From assembly GCF_000737865.1 (NCBI RefSeq), contig NZ_CP007287.1:1330252-1394251 (forward strand): a DNA stretch of 64,000 bases, written 5' to 3'. The notes under the pieces were generated by a model. That model was not told the DNA's origin and searched no databases. It saw only the letters and a program-made list of their open reading frames with translations. The DNA comes from Bifidobacterium coryneforme (lineage in GTDB: Bacteria > Actinomycetota > Actinomycetes > Actinomycetales > Bifidobacteriaceae). Below, one piece after another: positions 8,212 through 17,719 of this stretch (position 1 is the first letter of the stretch; each line of letters starts with the position of its first letter). A program made the translations under genes and the position numbers.

Positions 8212-10380
8212 CTACCCCTGTGCGGGGGTGGTATTCGGTGCCGGACCGGACGGGGAGGACGTGCCGGTCACACTCCGTTCAAGCTCTTTGGGGATCTCCA
8301 CCGGTGGCAGTTCGGAATCGGGCCGATTCACATCGGAGAGCCAAAGCTCCCGCTCAGGCGCTTTTCTCAGATTGGCGAAGATTGCAGCCAGCTCATCCTT
8401 GTTCAGGGTTTCCTTGACCAGGAGCTGACGGACCAGCTCATCCAGCACATCCCTGTTCCTGCTGATGATCTGCCAGGCCTCAGTGTGGGCGGTCTCGACC
8501 AGGTCAAGGACCTCCCTGTCTATGACTTCGGCAGTCTGCTCCGAGTAGGCCCGGGGCTTCAGGGCGTCAAGACCGGAATCCTGATCGCTTCCATCAGCCC
8601 ACTTGATGGCACCCAGTTTGGAGGAGAACCCATACTCGACCACCATCTGGCGGGCGATGCTGGTGGCTTTCTCAATGTCGTTGGAGGCTCCGGTGGTCGG
8701 GTCGTGGAAGACAACTTCCTCGGCCACACGGCCACCCATGGCGTAGGCCATCTGGTCCAGGAGCTCGTTGCGAGACTGGGAGTAACGGTCCTGGGTGGGC
8801 ATGACAGCCGTGTAGCCCAAAGCACGCCCACGGGGAAGGATGGTGACCTTGGTGACCGGATCGGTGTGGTGAAGGGCGGCGGCAACCATGGCGTGACCAC
8901 CTTCGTGGTAGGCCGTATTGCGCATTTCCTCCAGGGCCATCCCCTTGGTACGACGTCGGGGACCGCTGAGCACACGGTCGATGGCCTCGTCGATGGCCCG
9001 GTTGTCGATCAGCTGCGCATCCGAGCGGGCCGTCAGGAGCGCGGCCTCATTCAGGACATTCGCCAAGTCCGCACCGGTGAATCCGGGGGTGCGGACCGCC
9101 ACGGTATGCAGGTCGACATCCGGCACGAACGGCTTCCCCTTGGCGTGAACCCTGAGGATGGCCTCACGCCCCTCCAGGTCAGGTGCCTCAACGGCCACCT
9201 GACGGTCGAAACGACCGGGACGCAGCAGGGCCGAATCCAGAATGTCGGGTCGGTTGGTGGCGGCGATGATGATCAGATTCGTATCGTTGTCGAAACCATC
9301 CATCTCGACCAGAAGCTGGTTCAGGGTCTGCTCACGCTCATCATGACCACCGCTCATGCCGGAGCCGCGCTTGCCACCCACGGCATCGATTTCGTCAATG
9401 AAGATGATGGCCGGTGCGTTCTTCTTGGCCTCGTCGAAGAGATCACGGACCCTCGATGCACCCAGACCGACGAACATCTCGACGAAGTCAGAACCTGCCA
9501 TGGAGTAGAAGGGAACGCTGGCCTCACCGGCTATGGCCCGGGCCAGAAGGGTCTTACCGGTTCCAGGAGGGCCATAGAGCAGGACACCGCGAGGTATGCG
9601 GGCACCGAGAGCCTTGTACTTCGAGGGGTCTTTGAGGAAGTCCTTGATCTCCTCGACCTCCTGTACTGCGGCCTCCTCGCCGGCCACATCGGCGAACTTC
9701 GTCTTCGGGGTCTGCCCGTCATTGAGCCGGGCCGAGTTCTTCTTGCCCCCCATGCCGAACATGTTGCCCCCGGCTGCCGAGGACATCCTGGAAAGCAGGA
9801 ACCAGAACACACCAAGGATGATCAACATGGGCAGAACCGAGGAAATCAACAGGCTCATCATGCTGGTCTGGGGAACAACCGAGTTGTAGCCCTCGCTCAG
9901 GTTGGCCTTTTCGACGGCCTTGACCACCTGGGGACCCTGGTCGAACACGTAGTAGAACTGAACGTCCTTGCCGAAATTCTTGTTTGTCTTCTTCCCCTGG
10001 AAGCCCTCGACGTCCTTGGTGAAATCGTCGTTGAGCTTGAGCTCGACCACCTGCATCTTCTCGGTTATCTCAGCGGATTTGACCGCCCCGCTCCTCTGGT
10101 TACCGGCCAGAAGCTCCAGACCATCCTTGGTGTCGATGGTCTGAGGGCCGTTCTGGCTGCTGAAGAAGCCGAAGATGCCCATCATGATCAGTACGGCCAG
10201 TACCGCCCAGAGCCAGGGAGAACGCCAGAAGGACCGGTTCGAGTCCGGCCCTTTCCCATCTCCCCCGTTTTGGTTGAAGTTGAAGAAGGGGTTGTTGCCC
10301 TTGTCTGGGCCATTTCCCCCATTTCGGTTGCCGCCGTTGTTCCTGGGCGGACCCTGCTGTGGTCCCTGCGAGTAGCTCAT
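8212..10380 (-). CDS. ftsH: ATP-dependent zinc metalloprotease FtsH
   Basis: A 722-residue membrane-anchored AAA+ protease that degrades misfolded and regulatory membrane and cytosolic proteins. The Gly/Asn-rich cytosolic N-terminus (1-50) is followed by a helix near 54-73 ([17 protein letters not shown]), an external domain, and a second helix near 172-197. The AAA domain has Walker A GPPGTGKT at about 270, Walker [16 protein letters not shown] at about 325 and the second region of homology [18 protein letters not shown]. The protease domain has the zinc site HEGGH at about 491. Its ATG overlaps the hpt stop (ATGA), so it is the fourth gene of a dacB-tilS-hpt-ftsH operon, an order common in actinobacteria. 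Confidence 0.97.
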   Translation of the reverse strand: MSYSQGPQQGPPRNNGGNRNGGNGPDKGNNPFFNFNQNGGDGKGPDSNRSFWRSPWLWAVLAVLIMMGIFGFFSSQNGPQTIDTKDGLELLAGNQRSGAVKSAEITEKMQVVELKLNDDFTKDVEGFQGKKTNKNFGKDVQFYYVFDQGPQVVKAVEKANLSEGYNSVVPQTSMMSLLISSVLPMLIILGVFWFLLSRMSSAAGGNMFGMGGKKNSARLNDGQTPKTKFADVAGEEAAVQEVEEIKDFLKDPSKYKALGARIPRGVLLYGPPGTGKTLLARAIAGEASVPFYSMAGSDFVEMFVGLGASRVRDLFDEAKKNAPAIIFIDEIDAVGGKRGSGMSGGHDEREQTLNQLLVEMDGFDNDTNLIIIAATNRPDILDSALLRPGRFDRQVAVEAPDLEGREAILRVHAKGKPFVPDVDLHTVAVRTPGFTGADLANVLNEAALLTARSDAQLIDNRAIDEAIDRVLSGPRRRTKGMALEEMRNTAYHEGGHAMVAAALHHTDPVTKVTILPRGRALGYTAVMPTQDRYSQSRNELLDQMAYAMGGRVAEEVVFHDPTTGASNDIEKATSIARQMVVEYGFSSKLGAIKWADGSDQDSGLDALKPRAYSEQTAEVIDREVLDLVETAHTEAWQIISRNRDVLDELVRQLLVKETLNKDELAAIFANLRKAPERELWLSDVNRPDSELPPVEIPKELERSVTGTSSPSGPAPNTTPAQG

Positions 10381-10964
10381 GCGATTTCCCCCTGGTTCTG
10401 TTCCTGCGTCAGATACTCGTCCGATTTGAGCACGGCGATCGAGTCAAGATTACGGTATTGCTCGTCATAATCAAGACCGAAGCCGACTACGAACTCATCG
10501 GGAATGGTGTATCCGGGATACTTGACGTCCACTTCGACCTCATGCCTGACGGTCTTGTCGAGCAGGGCGAAGACCTCTACGGATGCGGCCCCACGGGATT
10601 TCAGCTCGTTCACCAACCAATGCAGGGTGTATCCGGAGTCGATGATGTCCTCGACGATCAGAATATGCCGGCCGCGTACATCGCACCCCAGATCCATCCG
10701 CACCGTAATGTCACCATTCGAAACCGTGGTCTTCTGACCGGGATAGCTGGAGATGCTCATGAACTCGATCTGGACCGGGATGGTGACGGCCTGGGAGATG
10801 GCGGCCAGGGTATTGAAAGCCCCCTTGAGCACGGCCACCATCATCAGGTCCTTGCCCTGATAATCCTTGCTGATACGGACGGCCGTCTTCTGAATCAGGT
10901 CCTCTATCTGTTGCTTGGATACCAACTCATGATCAATGTGGGATTCAATATCAGCGATTCGCAT
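10377..10964 (-). CDS. hpt: Hypoxanthine phosphoribosyltransferase
   Basis: A 195-residue purine-salvage enzyme converting hypoxanthine or guanine plus PRPP to IMP or GMP in the cytosol. The PRPP-binding motif is [29 protein letters not shown] is the conserved C-terminal base-site region, and [15 protein letters not shown] the N-terminal loop. I start at the ATG at 10964 ([10 protein letters not shown]), the family's usual opening. A GGAG lies three bases before it, which is close; upstream in-frame ATGs at 10973 and 10976 have no better site. The start overlaps the tilS end by 14 bases and the stop overlaps ftsH by four. Confidence 0.93.
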   Translation of the reverse strand: MRIADIESHIDHELVSKQQIEDLIQKTAVRISKDYQGKDLMMVAVLKGAFNTLAAISQAVTIPVQIEFMSISSYPGQKTTVSNGDITVRMDLGCDVRGRHILIVEDIIDSGYTLHWLVNELKSRGAASVEVFALLDKTVRHEVEVDVKYPGYTIPDEFVVGFGLDYDEQYRNLDSIAVLKSDEYLTQEQNQGEIA

Positions 10965-12060
10965 GGACTCCATCATTGCATATGAGAATGACTTGACACT
11001 TACGAAAAGCTGAATACGAACTGGGAAAAACGGGCCCCTGTTGGCCGTGCCAATCCGAAGCCAGGGCATCCAACGATTCAACCTGTTGGGAGCTCGCCGG
11101 GACTCCCAGATTGGACAGAAGGTGGGCCAGGAACCGTAAGCGAAGGGCCGAATCCCGGGCGGAAAGACTGCGGGCATCCAGACGAGCCAGAATCCCCTGG
11201 TCGGCGTCATCGGGTTCGGGGGGCATGACCACCTGGTCGGCCAAAGCATCCGCCTGCCGGTCCAGATATTCGGCATCCCGCCTGGCAAGGTCCGCCCCCT
11301 GGGCCAGACGACGGACCATGTCGCGACCGGCGAACCGGCTCAGCCCAGGCAGGAGGTCATGCCGCACCCGCGAGCGCAGGGGAAGGTCCGCAGGAAGGGG
11401 CTGGTCGTCAGGGAACCCATCGCCGTTGGTGGGGTCATCCCACCAGGAGAGCCCCTGCTGCCGGCATATCTCCGTCGTCTCCTGCCGGGTAAGTCCCAGG
11501 AAGGGGCGCAGATAGTCGAGCCCGTCCCGTTTCATCCGATGGTTCATACCGGTGATGGCATCCAGACCTTGGGACCTGATAAGCCCGATGAGCACGGTCT
11601 CGGCCTGGTCATCCATCGTGTGGGCCAAAAGGACGGCCGAGGCGTGAACGTGTCCGGCTTCTTCACCTATGGCCTCATACCTGGCCTCACGGGCATCGGC
11701 CTCCAGACCTGCACTGGTGCGGCGCACTTGGACAGACCTGACCAGAACAGGGTCCAGACCCAGCTTCCGGCAGTTCGCTGCGGCTTCGAGGCTGACTCGA
11801 TCGGACCCCTCGGAGAGCCCATGATCAATCAGGATCGCCCCGCATCGCAGACCCAACATGGACGAGACCGTAGCAGCAACCGATGCCAGAGCCATGGAGT
11901 CCCGCCCGCCGGAGCAGGCCACAAGTACGAGCGGCGCATCGGGGTCGGGCAGATGGCTGCCGTGTCGGGTGAACCTATCGCCCTGCCTGCCCAGCCCGGC
12001 GCCCTCAAGACTGGAGCGGAGGGCTCCCACGGCCTTCTTCATCTGAGCGGAATACACCAC
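10951..12060 (-). CDS. tilS: tRNA(Ile)-lysidine synthase
   Basis: A 369-residue N-type ATP pyrophosphatase that attaches lysine to the wobble cytidine of CAU-anticodon tRNA-Ile2 so that it reads AUA. The PP-loop is VLVACSGGRDSMAL at about residues 47-60; downstream are the conserved ILIDHGL and LLAHTMDDQAETVLIGLIRSQG segments and LRPFLGLTRQET. The start is taken as GTG at 12060, with GAGGAGGG about ten bases upstream; an in-frame ATG at 12042 is an alternative. It lies between dacB and hpt and overlaps hpt. A CAU tRNA gene lies at 963-1036. Confidence 0.92.
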   Translation of the reverse strand: MVYSAQMKKAVGALRSSLEGAGLGRQGDRFTRHGSHLPDPDAPLVLVACSGGRDSMALASVAATVSSMLGLRCGAILIDHGLSEGSDRVSLEAAANCRKLGLDPVLVRSVQVRRTSAGLEADAREARYEAIGEEAGHVHASAVLLAHTMDDQAETVLIGLIRSQGLDAITGMNHRMKRDGLDYLRPFLGLTRQETTEICRQQGLSWWDDPTNGDGFPDDQPLPADLPLRSRVRHDLLPGLSRFAGRDMVRRLAQGADLARRDAEYLDRQADALADQVVMPPEPDDADQGILARLDARSLSARDSALRLRFLAHLLSNLGVPASSQQVESLDALASDWHGQQGPVFPSSYSAFRKCQVILICNDGVHANR

Positions 12061-12091
12061 GATGCACCATCCCTCCTCGGCGTACGCACGG

Positions 12092-13549
12092 TTACAAACG
12101 GTCCAGGGATGTGACCAGCCGATCCACGGCCTGCCGGGCGGCAGTCATATCCTCCGGGTTGTTGACGATGACGGCGAAGACCAGACTCCCGCCGGATCTT
12201 CGGGAAACGTTGCCCGTCATGGATGTGACCTGATCCAGGGTGCCGGTCTTGACCCTGACCAGACCGTCTGCAAGATCATTCACTTTCCTCTCCGCTGCGG
12301 TTCCAGTCAACCCAACGACCGAGAGTCCTTTGGCTACAGGGGTGATTCCCTTGGATTCAAGGGCAAGCTCCTGTATCTGAACCAGGGTGTTCACACTCAG
12401 CTCGGATCCGGGGGCCAGTCCGGAGCAATCGGCCATGACCAGCCCACCTGTATTCACTCCAAGGTGGTCAAGCGCCTCTGTAACGGCCTTTACTGCTCCA
12501 CCAGGGCTGTTCTCCTTGCCCAGTTTGGCTGCGGTCAGTCGGCCGAAGAGCTCTGCCAGCGTGTTGTCTGATGTTCTGAGCATCAGAGCCATGATTTCGC
12601 TGAGACGAGCTGACTGAACACTGGCGATGACCGACCCTTGTCCGGATTCGGCCTGATTGGGCTGATCCGGATTATCGACCTTTATACCGTTGCCTGCCAG
12701 GACCCTGGCAAAGACCTTGGTGGCCTCTGCCGCCGGATCGACAACCCTGGGCAGATATACACCGCCTGCATCCGGATCGGTACCTTGTTGGATGCCGGTC
12801 CAGTCACGGGCCTGGTCGATGGCCATGGAAGTGGGATGCTGGAAGTAAACACCGTCAGGATTGTTTTCCTGGATTCCTTCGGGTTCCCCTTCCTCACCGA
12901 AGAGACTGTCGTCATAGGCCACCCACACCCGGCTGACGCCGGCTTTACGCAGGGCTCCAGCCGTCTTCGCGGCCAGGCTGGACAGACCTGCACGGCCGTT
13001 GACATGAGCGGGATCATTGTTGCCTGTCCCCAGCAGCATATCGCCATGTCCTTTGAGCACCAGCACGGCGTGGTCGCCCGAGACCTCTCTGAGCTGCACA
13101 TCGGTGGTCAGGCAGGATGACATATCCAGTTCGGAGGCGGCTGCGGCTGCCGTCAGGGTCTTCATGGTCGAAGCGGGCTGCCGCACCACCTGGGCAGACT
13201 CTTCAACGACCGGCCTCCCATCCGCCTGGTGGACGACCAGGGAGTAGTCATGCCCCAACCCCGGAGTAGTAGTGAACTCCTCTACCAGCTGCCGGGCCAC
13301 AGCCTGGTCAACAGGACCACCGGCACCGTCACCCCCCAGGTCATCTGCGGGTGCACGGACGGATCTGGCCGGCGAGATGGTTCTGGTTTTGGATGTTTCA
13401 AGGGTCAAAGGACCTGGCAGAAGATCCATGACGTCCGCAACTGCATACCCACCGATCAGGATCACCGACATCAGGATGGACAGGGCCACTCTCCACCGCC
13501 GCGCCACCAGCGACCTTCGGGTCTGCACCACTTGGTGTCTACCATCCAA
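12092..13549 (-). CDS. dacB: D-alanyl-D-alanine carboxypeptidase/endopeptidase (PBP4, peptidase S13)
   Basis: A 485-residue low-molecular-weight penicillin-binding protein that trims peptidoglycan stem peptides outside the membrane. An N-terminal helix (WRVALSILMSVILIGGYAV) serves as anchor or signal. The three active-site motifs are present: SxxK as ASTMKTL near residue 127, SxN as TSDNTLAELF, and KTG as VKTGTLDQ. The start is a TTG at 13549, supported by AGGAG seven bases upstream; no in-frame ATG lies near. It is the first gene of the block leading to tilS, hpt and ftsH; the gap to tilS is 31 bases. Confidence 0.9.
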   Translation of the reverse strand: MDGRHQVVQTRRSLVARRWRVALSILMSVILIGGYAVADVMDLLPGPLTLETSKTRTISPARSVRAPADDLGGDGAGGPVDQAVARQLVEEFTTTPGLGHDYSLVVHQADGRPVVEESAQVVRQPASTMKTLTAAAAASELDMSSCLTTDVQLREVSGDHAVLVLKGHGDMLLGTGNNDPAHVNGRAGLSSLAAKTAGALRKAGVSRVWVAYDDSLFGEEGEPEGIQENNPDGVYFQHPTSMAIDQARDWTGIQQGTDPDAGGVYLPRVVDPAAEATKVFARVLAGNGIKVDNPDQPNQAESGQGSVIASVQSARLSEIMALMLRTSDNTLAELFGRLTAAKLGKENSPGGAVKAVTEALDHLGVNTGGLVMADCSGLAPGSELSVNTLVQIQELALESKGITPVAKGLSVVGLTGTAAERKVNDLADGLVRVKTGTLDQVTSMTGNVSRRSGGSLVFAVIVNNPEDMTAARQAVDRLVTSLDRL

Positions 13550-13657
13550 TTGAACACTCCTGCGAGGAAGACCCCCACCCCGGGGGAACGGGTATGAACA
13601 TCAGACAGCCTAGTCCACCCCGGCCCCGGCCCTCGCGCCCGGGTCTCCGGAGATAGC

Positions 13658-14884
13658 CTATTTCCCGCTGTGCTCGATGGGTTTCCATCCCGGGTTGGCG
13701 AAGATGGCCTGGAAGGAGATGGGCAGGTAGCTCAACATGAAGATTGGGAAACTCAGGCAGTATGCGAAGAGCTCCTTGTTGGAAGCGCCAATCTTGTCAC
13801 GCTCAGCCAGGACGGTGATGGCAGCCAGACCCATCAATGCCAGAATGCCCAGGAGCGCAGAAGCCACCCAATCCACCAGTTCCGTTATCTGACTCCCCCA
13901 GGTCACAAAGCCGAGGGCGGGGAACAGGACACCGAAGACGCAACGGATGACGGCAAGAACGGTCAAAGGGCAGATCAGTATGGTCAGATCGACTGCCGAA
14001 AAGTCACGCTCCCTGAAAGCACGACTTATCAGGGCAGGCCCGTAGTAGCGGAAGACCTGGAGAAAGCCCTTGCTCCACCGCAACCGCTGTCGCCAGCTCT
14101 GCTTGAAGGTTACGGGTTGCTCGTCATAGAGGATTGCGGTGCCGCAATACCCGATCCTGTCACCGTGGAGAACGGAATCCATGGTGAACTCCAGATCCTC
14201 GGTCAGAAGGTGGAATTTCCAACCATTGTTGCGCTCCATGACCTCCCTGGAGAACATGAATCCTGTACCGCCCACGTGGCAGCTGGACCCGAAGACCATC
14301 CTGGAGGAATTGAGGAAGCGCGATTCCCTGATGAACCACAGGGCCGATCCCGAGGAAACCCAGTTGTCGGAGAAGTTGACGGAGTTGCGATAACTGGTCA
14401 GGATACGGAACCCGGACTGGAAGGCCTTGTTCATCTCTTCGATGTAGTGACGGTCAAGCCGGTTGTCGGCATCGAAGACGAAGAAGGCGTCATACTGCTT
14501 TGAGTACCCCTGGCTGATGATGTTGTCGAGAAGATAGGAGAGGGCGTACCCCTTGCCTATCCGTTCGGAGTCTTGCCGCTCGACCACGTGACAGCCCTTG
14601 GACCGGGCCAGCCCGGCCGTATCATCGGTGCAGTTGTCGGCCACCAGCCAGATGTCGACCATACTGCTGGGATAGGTCTGCGACTGGATGGAGTCGATCA
14701 GCGTCCCGACCACACCCTCCTCGTTACGGGCCGAAATCAGGACCGCGAAACGTTTGTTATAAGGGGCCTTGGGGAAGACCACAGGTTTGGACACGAATGA
14801 GGTTACGATGCAGATGGCCTGATAGACCACGCCGACCGACCCCAGAATCATCATGAGGATGTCAAGCACCTTCAAAAAGGCCAT
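13658..14884 (-). CDS. Membrane-embedded family-2 glycosyltransferase (processive type)
   Basis: A 408-residue transferase with an N-terminal helix (ILMMILGSVGVVYQAIC), a GT2 catalytic domain and three or four C-terminal helices. The D, DxD, TED and QxxRW motifs of BcsA/IcaA/HasA-like enzymes are visible: LISARNEEGVV, FVFDADNRLD, LLTEDLEFT and QRLRWSKGFLQVFRYYG. Such proteins build an extracellular or lipid-linked polysaccharide from nucleotide sugars. The ATG at 14884 has AAGGGG at eight bases and overlaps the upstream stop by one base (TGATG), so it is coupled to the AI-2E-type permease gene. The product polymer cannot be told from sequence. Confidence 0.85.
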   Translation of the reverse strand: MAFLKVLDILMMILGSVGVVYQAICIVTSFVSKPVVFPKAPYNKRFAVLISARNEEGVVGTLIDSIQSQTYPSSMVDIWLVADNCTDDTAGLARSKGCHVVERQDSERIGKGYALSYLLDNIISQGYSKQYDAFFVFDADNRLDRHYIEEMNKAFQSGFRILTSYRNSVNFSDNWVSSGSALWFIRESRFLNSSRMVFGSSCHVGGTGFMFSREVMERNNGWKFHLLTEDLEFTMDSVLHGDRIGYCGTAILYDEQPVTFKQSWRQRLRWSKGFLQVFRYYGPALISRAFRERDFSAVDLTILICPLTVLAVIRCVFGVLFPALGFVTWGSQITELVDWVASALLGILALMGLAAITVLAERDKIGASNKELFAYCLSFPIFMLSYLPISFQAIFANPGWKPIEHSGK

Positions 14885-16347
14885 CAGCGCCACCCCTTAC
14901 GAGGATTAGCCTCTTGGGAGGATTGCGCAGGACTTCCGGATTCAGGGTTTCCCTGCCCTGCTTCACCACCCTCGGCCCCCTTGAGCGGACTCTTGCCCTT
15001 GGCCTTGTCGGACTTGGGAATGGCAACGGTCCGTGACTCGTCAAGGTCCTCCGCCGTCGGCGGCCGATAAAGCTGTTCCGCAATCCTGGAGACAGGATCC
15101 TGAACGCTCACCCGGGCACTGCTCCCCTTGGCCGACCGGGCACCTACGTGATTGGTGACCGGTTGGACCACGTGCTCGTTGAAGGCCTCGACGCTCTCGA
15201 CCACCTTGGACTTTCCTACCGGCTTGGGATCCTGCATCAGCGGAGAATCAATCAGCTCATAGTGTTTGATGGAAGCGTTGAAAATCGCCTGGAAGCTGGC
15301 GGCAAGAGGCAGAGCCAGGAAGGCCCCGAGAGCTCCGAAGACAGCGCCGAATGCCAGGACGGAAAGGAAGGCCACGGCCGGATTCAGGTCCATGGTCCGC
15401 TCCGATATCTTCGGCGCCAGGATAAGGTTCTCTATCTGCTGGTAGATGATGATGTAGACAAGGACAGCCACGGCGATCAGGAGCCCCTTGCTCCCCCAGG
15501 CCACCACAATCGGTATGGCACCTCCGATATAGGTGCCGATGGTGGGGACGAACTGGGAAACGAGGCCGCAGAACAGGGCCAGCGGCAACCAGTAGGGCAC
15601 CTTGAGGGCGACCAGGAAGACCGACATGCAGGCTGCTGAAATCAGGGCCAGGATGGTCCTGCTGAAGAGGAAGCTGGAAATCTGATCCTGGGCGATGGTC
15701 CACACGAAGAGGAAACGCCGCTGGCTGTTGGGGCCCAGCCACTGGCAAAGGCTCCTGCGCAGTTTCGGACCGGCTGCGGAAATGTAGTAGGTGACCAGAA
15801 GAACGGTCATCATGTTGATGATGACCCCGAAGAAGCCCACGGTCGTGTTCACGGCCTGACCGGCGAAATCAGTCACCCAGGAGGATTGGATGTTCTTGGC
15901 TATCTCACCCCCCAGATCCTGCATGGGAGGCATGCGCCACTGGGTGTACTTCCCGATGAAATCCACTATCTGGTCATAGAAGGCCGGAGCCCCATTGACC
16001 ATGCCGATCAGCTGCTTGACAAAAAGGTTGCCGAACAAACCCATCAGGACGATGACAACGATAATCAACCCGATCAGGGTGACAGCCGACGCCGCGCCCC
16101 GCTTCCAACCGTGCCGGACCAGGTTGACCACCAGGGGTTCCATGGCCAGGGCGACGAAGACCGAGATAATCACGTCCAGCACCAGGAATTCAAGCTTCCA
16201 CCAGGATGAATAGGCGAACCAGGCCAGGAACACCGCGATGACCACATAGAAGAGGGCCCGACCGAACCACTCCGGTGGTCTGCGGGGGTCACCCTTGGGC
16301 GGGAAGACAGTCGCAAAATCGAACAGCTGCTTTTTATCGTTCGCCAT
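14884..16347 (-). CDS. AI-2E family transporter
   Basis: A 487-residue membrane protein of the AI-2E (YdiK/TqsA/PerM) family. It has the usual two N-terminal helix pairs, a soluble segment around 110-170, then a cluster of helices with the family signature LVSQFVPTIGTYIGGAIPIVVAW and ENLILAPKISERTMDLNPAVAFLSVLAFGAVFGALGAFLALP (quoted in parts). Members export small molecules or ions; autoinducer-2 export is proven for few. The C-terminal 110 residues are hydrophilic and Ser/Pro/Lys-rich. I start at the ATG at 16347 (MANDKKQ); GATAAT lies seven bases upstream, so a leaderless transcript is possible. An ATG nine bases upstream is an alternative. It is coupled to the following glycosyltransferase gene. 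Confidence 0.85.
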   Translation of the reverse strand: MANDKKQLFDFATVFPPKGDPRRPPEWFGRALFYVVIAVFLAWFAYSSWWKLEFLVLDVIISVFVALAMEPLVVNLVRHGWKRGAASAVTLIGLIIVVIVLMGLFGNLFVKQLIGMVNGAPAFYDQIVDFIGKYTQWRMPPMQDLGGEIAKNIQSSWVTDFAGQAVNTTVGFFGVIINMMTVLLVTYYISAAGPKLRRSLCQWLGPNSQRRFLFVWTIAQDQISSFLFSRTILALISAACMSVFLVALKVPYWLPLALFCGLVSQFVPTIGTYIGGAIPIVVAWGSKGLLIAVAVLVYIIIYQQIENLILAPKISERTMDLNPAVAFLSVLAFGAVFGALGAFLALPLAASFQAIFNASIKHYELIDSPLMQDPKPVGKSKVVESVEAFNEHVVQPVTNHVGARSAKGSSARVSVQDPVSRIAEQLYRPPTAEDLDESRTVAIPKSDKAKGKSPLKGAEGGEAGQGNPESGSPAQSSQEANPRKGWR

Positions 16348-16354
16348 GGTCTCC

Positions 16355-16360
16355 ATTATC
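16355..16360 (-). promoter_or_regulatory. -10 box adjacent to the AI-2E start (possible leaderless transcript)
   Basis: GATAAT on the minus strand ends seven bases before the ATG at 16347, leaving no room for a ribosome site between the predicted transcript start and the codon. Part of a recurrent pattern in this window. Confidence 0.45.
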
Positions 16361-16451
16361 CCAATCATGCTGACATGATTCGACCCCGGGGAGAGAGCCC
16401 TCGGGAATCCGTCCGGCCTGCCGATTTTCTTCCGGTGTATCCCGTGACACG

Positions 16452-16457
16452 TATCCT
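16452..16457 (+). promoter_or_regulatory. -10 box adjacent to a glycosyltransferase start
   Basis: TATCCT ends seven bases before the ATG at 16465. No Shine-Dalgarno sequence precedes this codon, so translation of a leaderless mRNA is inferred. Confidence 0.45.
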
Positions 16458-16464
16458 GTAAACC

Positions 16465-17355
16465 ATGTTGACCGTTTCCATAGTCATTCCTGCCTGGAAC
16501 GAGGAGGATCGCATAGGTGATTGCCTCGTCAATGCCACCAGGCAAAGTCAGGCCCCGCTCGAGGTTCTGGTCGTGGACAACAAGTCCACCGACCGCACAG
16601 CGGCCATCGTCCAGGACTTCATCGACCGCAATCCCGACCAGCACGTGGAACTTCTCCATCAGGACAAGGACCAGGGATTGATTCCCAGCCGGAACTACGG
16701 GCTGGACAGGGCCAAGGGTGACATTCTCGGCCGAATCGATGCTGACTGCATGCTGAGACCGAACTGGGTCGAGGTGGTCAGCCGTACTTTCACCGAGGAC
16801 CCGGATGCCATGGGGGCCACCGGCCCTGTCGCATACTACGACATGCCCGGAAAGAAGATCGGCCTTAAGGGCGATGACACCATACGTAAGGCCATCTATC
16901 GTGCCGACGATGGCCAGTACCTGCTGTATGGCTCCAACATGGCACTTCGCGCCACGGCATGGAAGGCCATCCGCAACGAGGTCTGCAGAGACAAGGCCGA
17001 CATTCTGCACGAGGATGTCGATGTCTCCCTCCACCTGATCGACCAGGGGTTCAAAACCGTCTACTGCAAGGACATGAACGCGGGCATATCGGCCCGCAGG
17101 ATGGATACCTCCTTCACCTCCTTCCGCCACTACATGCAGCGGTTCAAGAACACCTTCGACGCCCACCCCCAGCACACTCGCGAACAGAAACCGGAACACA
17201 CGCTTTACGCCCTCTATCCGATCCTGCGGGCCTTCTACCCCGTTTACCAGAAGTACCTGGAATCAGCTGACATCAACCCGGCGGAACGGGTATGGATCAG
17301 CGAGCAGATGGAGCTCTTCCACCGCCATGAGCAGGAGATGGATCAGGAAGACTGA
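16465..17355 (+). CDS. Family-2 glycosyltransferase
   Basis: A 296-residue soluble GT-A fold transferase. The N-terminus TVSIVIPAWNEEDRIGDCL is the nucleotide-sugar binding strand, followed by VVDNKSTDRTAAIVQ and the metal-binding GRIDADCML (DxD) near residue 92. A GSNMALRATAWKAI and HEDVDVSLHLIDQGFKTVYC segment provides the ED acceptor motif. No membrane helices are evident. It is divergent from the AI-2E/glycosyltransferase pair and 117 bases from it, so a shared role in surface glycan or glycolipid synthesis is plausible but unproven. No ribosome site precedes the ATG. Confidence 0.82.
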   Translation: MLTVSIVIPAWNEEDRIGDCLVNATRQSQAPLEVLVVDNKSTDRTAAIVQDFIDRNPDQHVELLHQDKDQGLIPSRNYGLDRAKGDILGRIDADCMLRPNWVEVVSRTFTEDPDAMGATGPVAYYDMPGKKIGLKGDDTIRKAIYRADDGQYLLYGSNMALRATAWKAIRNEVCRDKADILHEDVDVSLHLIDQGFKTVYCKDMNAGISARRMDTSFTSFRHYMQRFKNTFDAHPQHTREQKPEHTLYALYPILRAFYPVYQKYLESADINPAERVWISEQMELFHRHEQEMDQED

Positions 17356-17390
17356 TCAAGCCGTCTTCCATGCCCCCCTATACAGCCTCT

Positions 17391-17432
17391 CTCCCCCGAC
17401 ACGGCACACCAGGCTTGCCTGGTCCGGGGGAG
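17391..17432 (+). terminator. Hairpin after the glycosyltransferase gene
   Basis: CTCCCCCG at 17391-17398 pairs with CGGGGGAG at 17425-17432, with an inner stem ACCAGG/CCTGGT. It lies between the glycosyltransferase stop and tRNA-Glu. There is no strong T run. Confidence 0.5.
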
Positions 17433-17453
17433 CCAGGTATTATAGGCACGTTC

Positions 17454-17525
17454 GCCCCCGTCGTCTAACGGTTAGGACACCAGACTTTCAATCTGACAAC
17501 GAGAGTTCGACTCTCTCCGGGGGTA
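17454..17525 (+). tRNA. tRNA-Glu (anticodon TTC)
   Basis: Cloverleaf with acceptor GCCCCCG/CGGGGGT (one G-U pair), anticodon loop CTTTCAA, T stem GAGAG/CTCTC and discriminator A. CCA is encoded at 17526-17528. A TATTAT promoter-like box lies about 15 bases upstream. Confidence 0.95.
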
Positions 17526-17719
17526 CCAGAGAAAAGCCGGAAAATGGCGGAATTCAACCGCTAATCAGAAGTTGGCAGACTGCACCCAAATAACGCGAAT
17601 CAAGCTGTTTCAGGCTATTCCGAGCCAACCTAGTACACACTTGTTCCACTATTGGTCACGGCATAACCCATGCCTGGAGAATACCCGATCCGCACTTTCC
17701 AAAACGGGGACTCCGGGAT

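Noticed and set aside
8119-10470. 783-codon open frame on the plus strand opposite ftsH
   Set aside because: Shadow of ftsH produced by high-GC codon bias; no recognisable protein features.
13670-14503. 277-codon plus-strand frame opposite the glycosyltransferase
   Set aside because: Antisense shadow of a protein with clear GT2 motifs.
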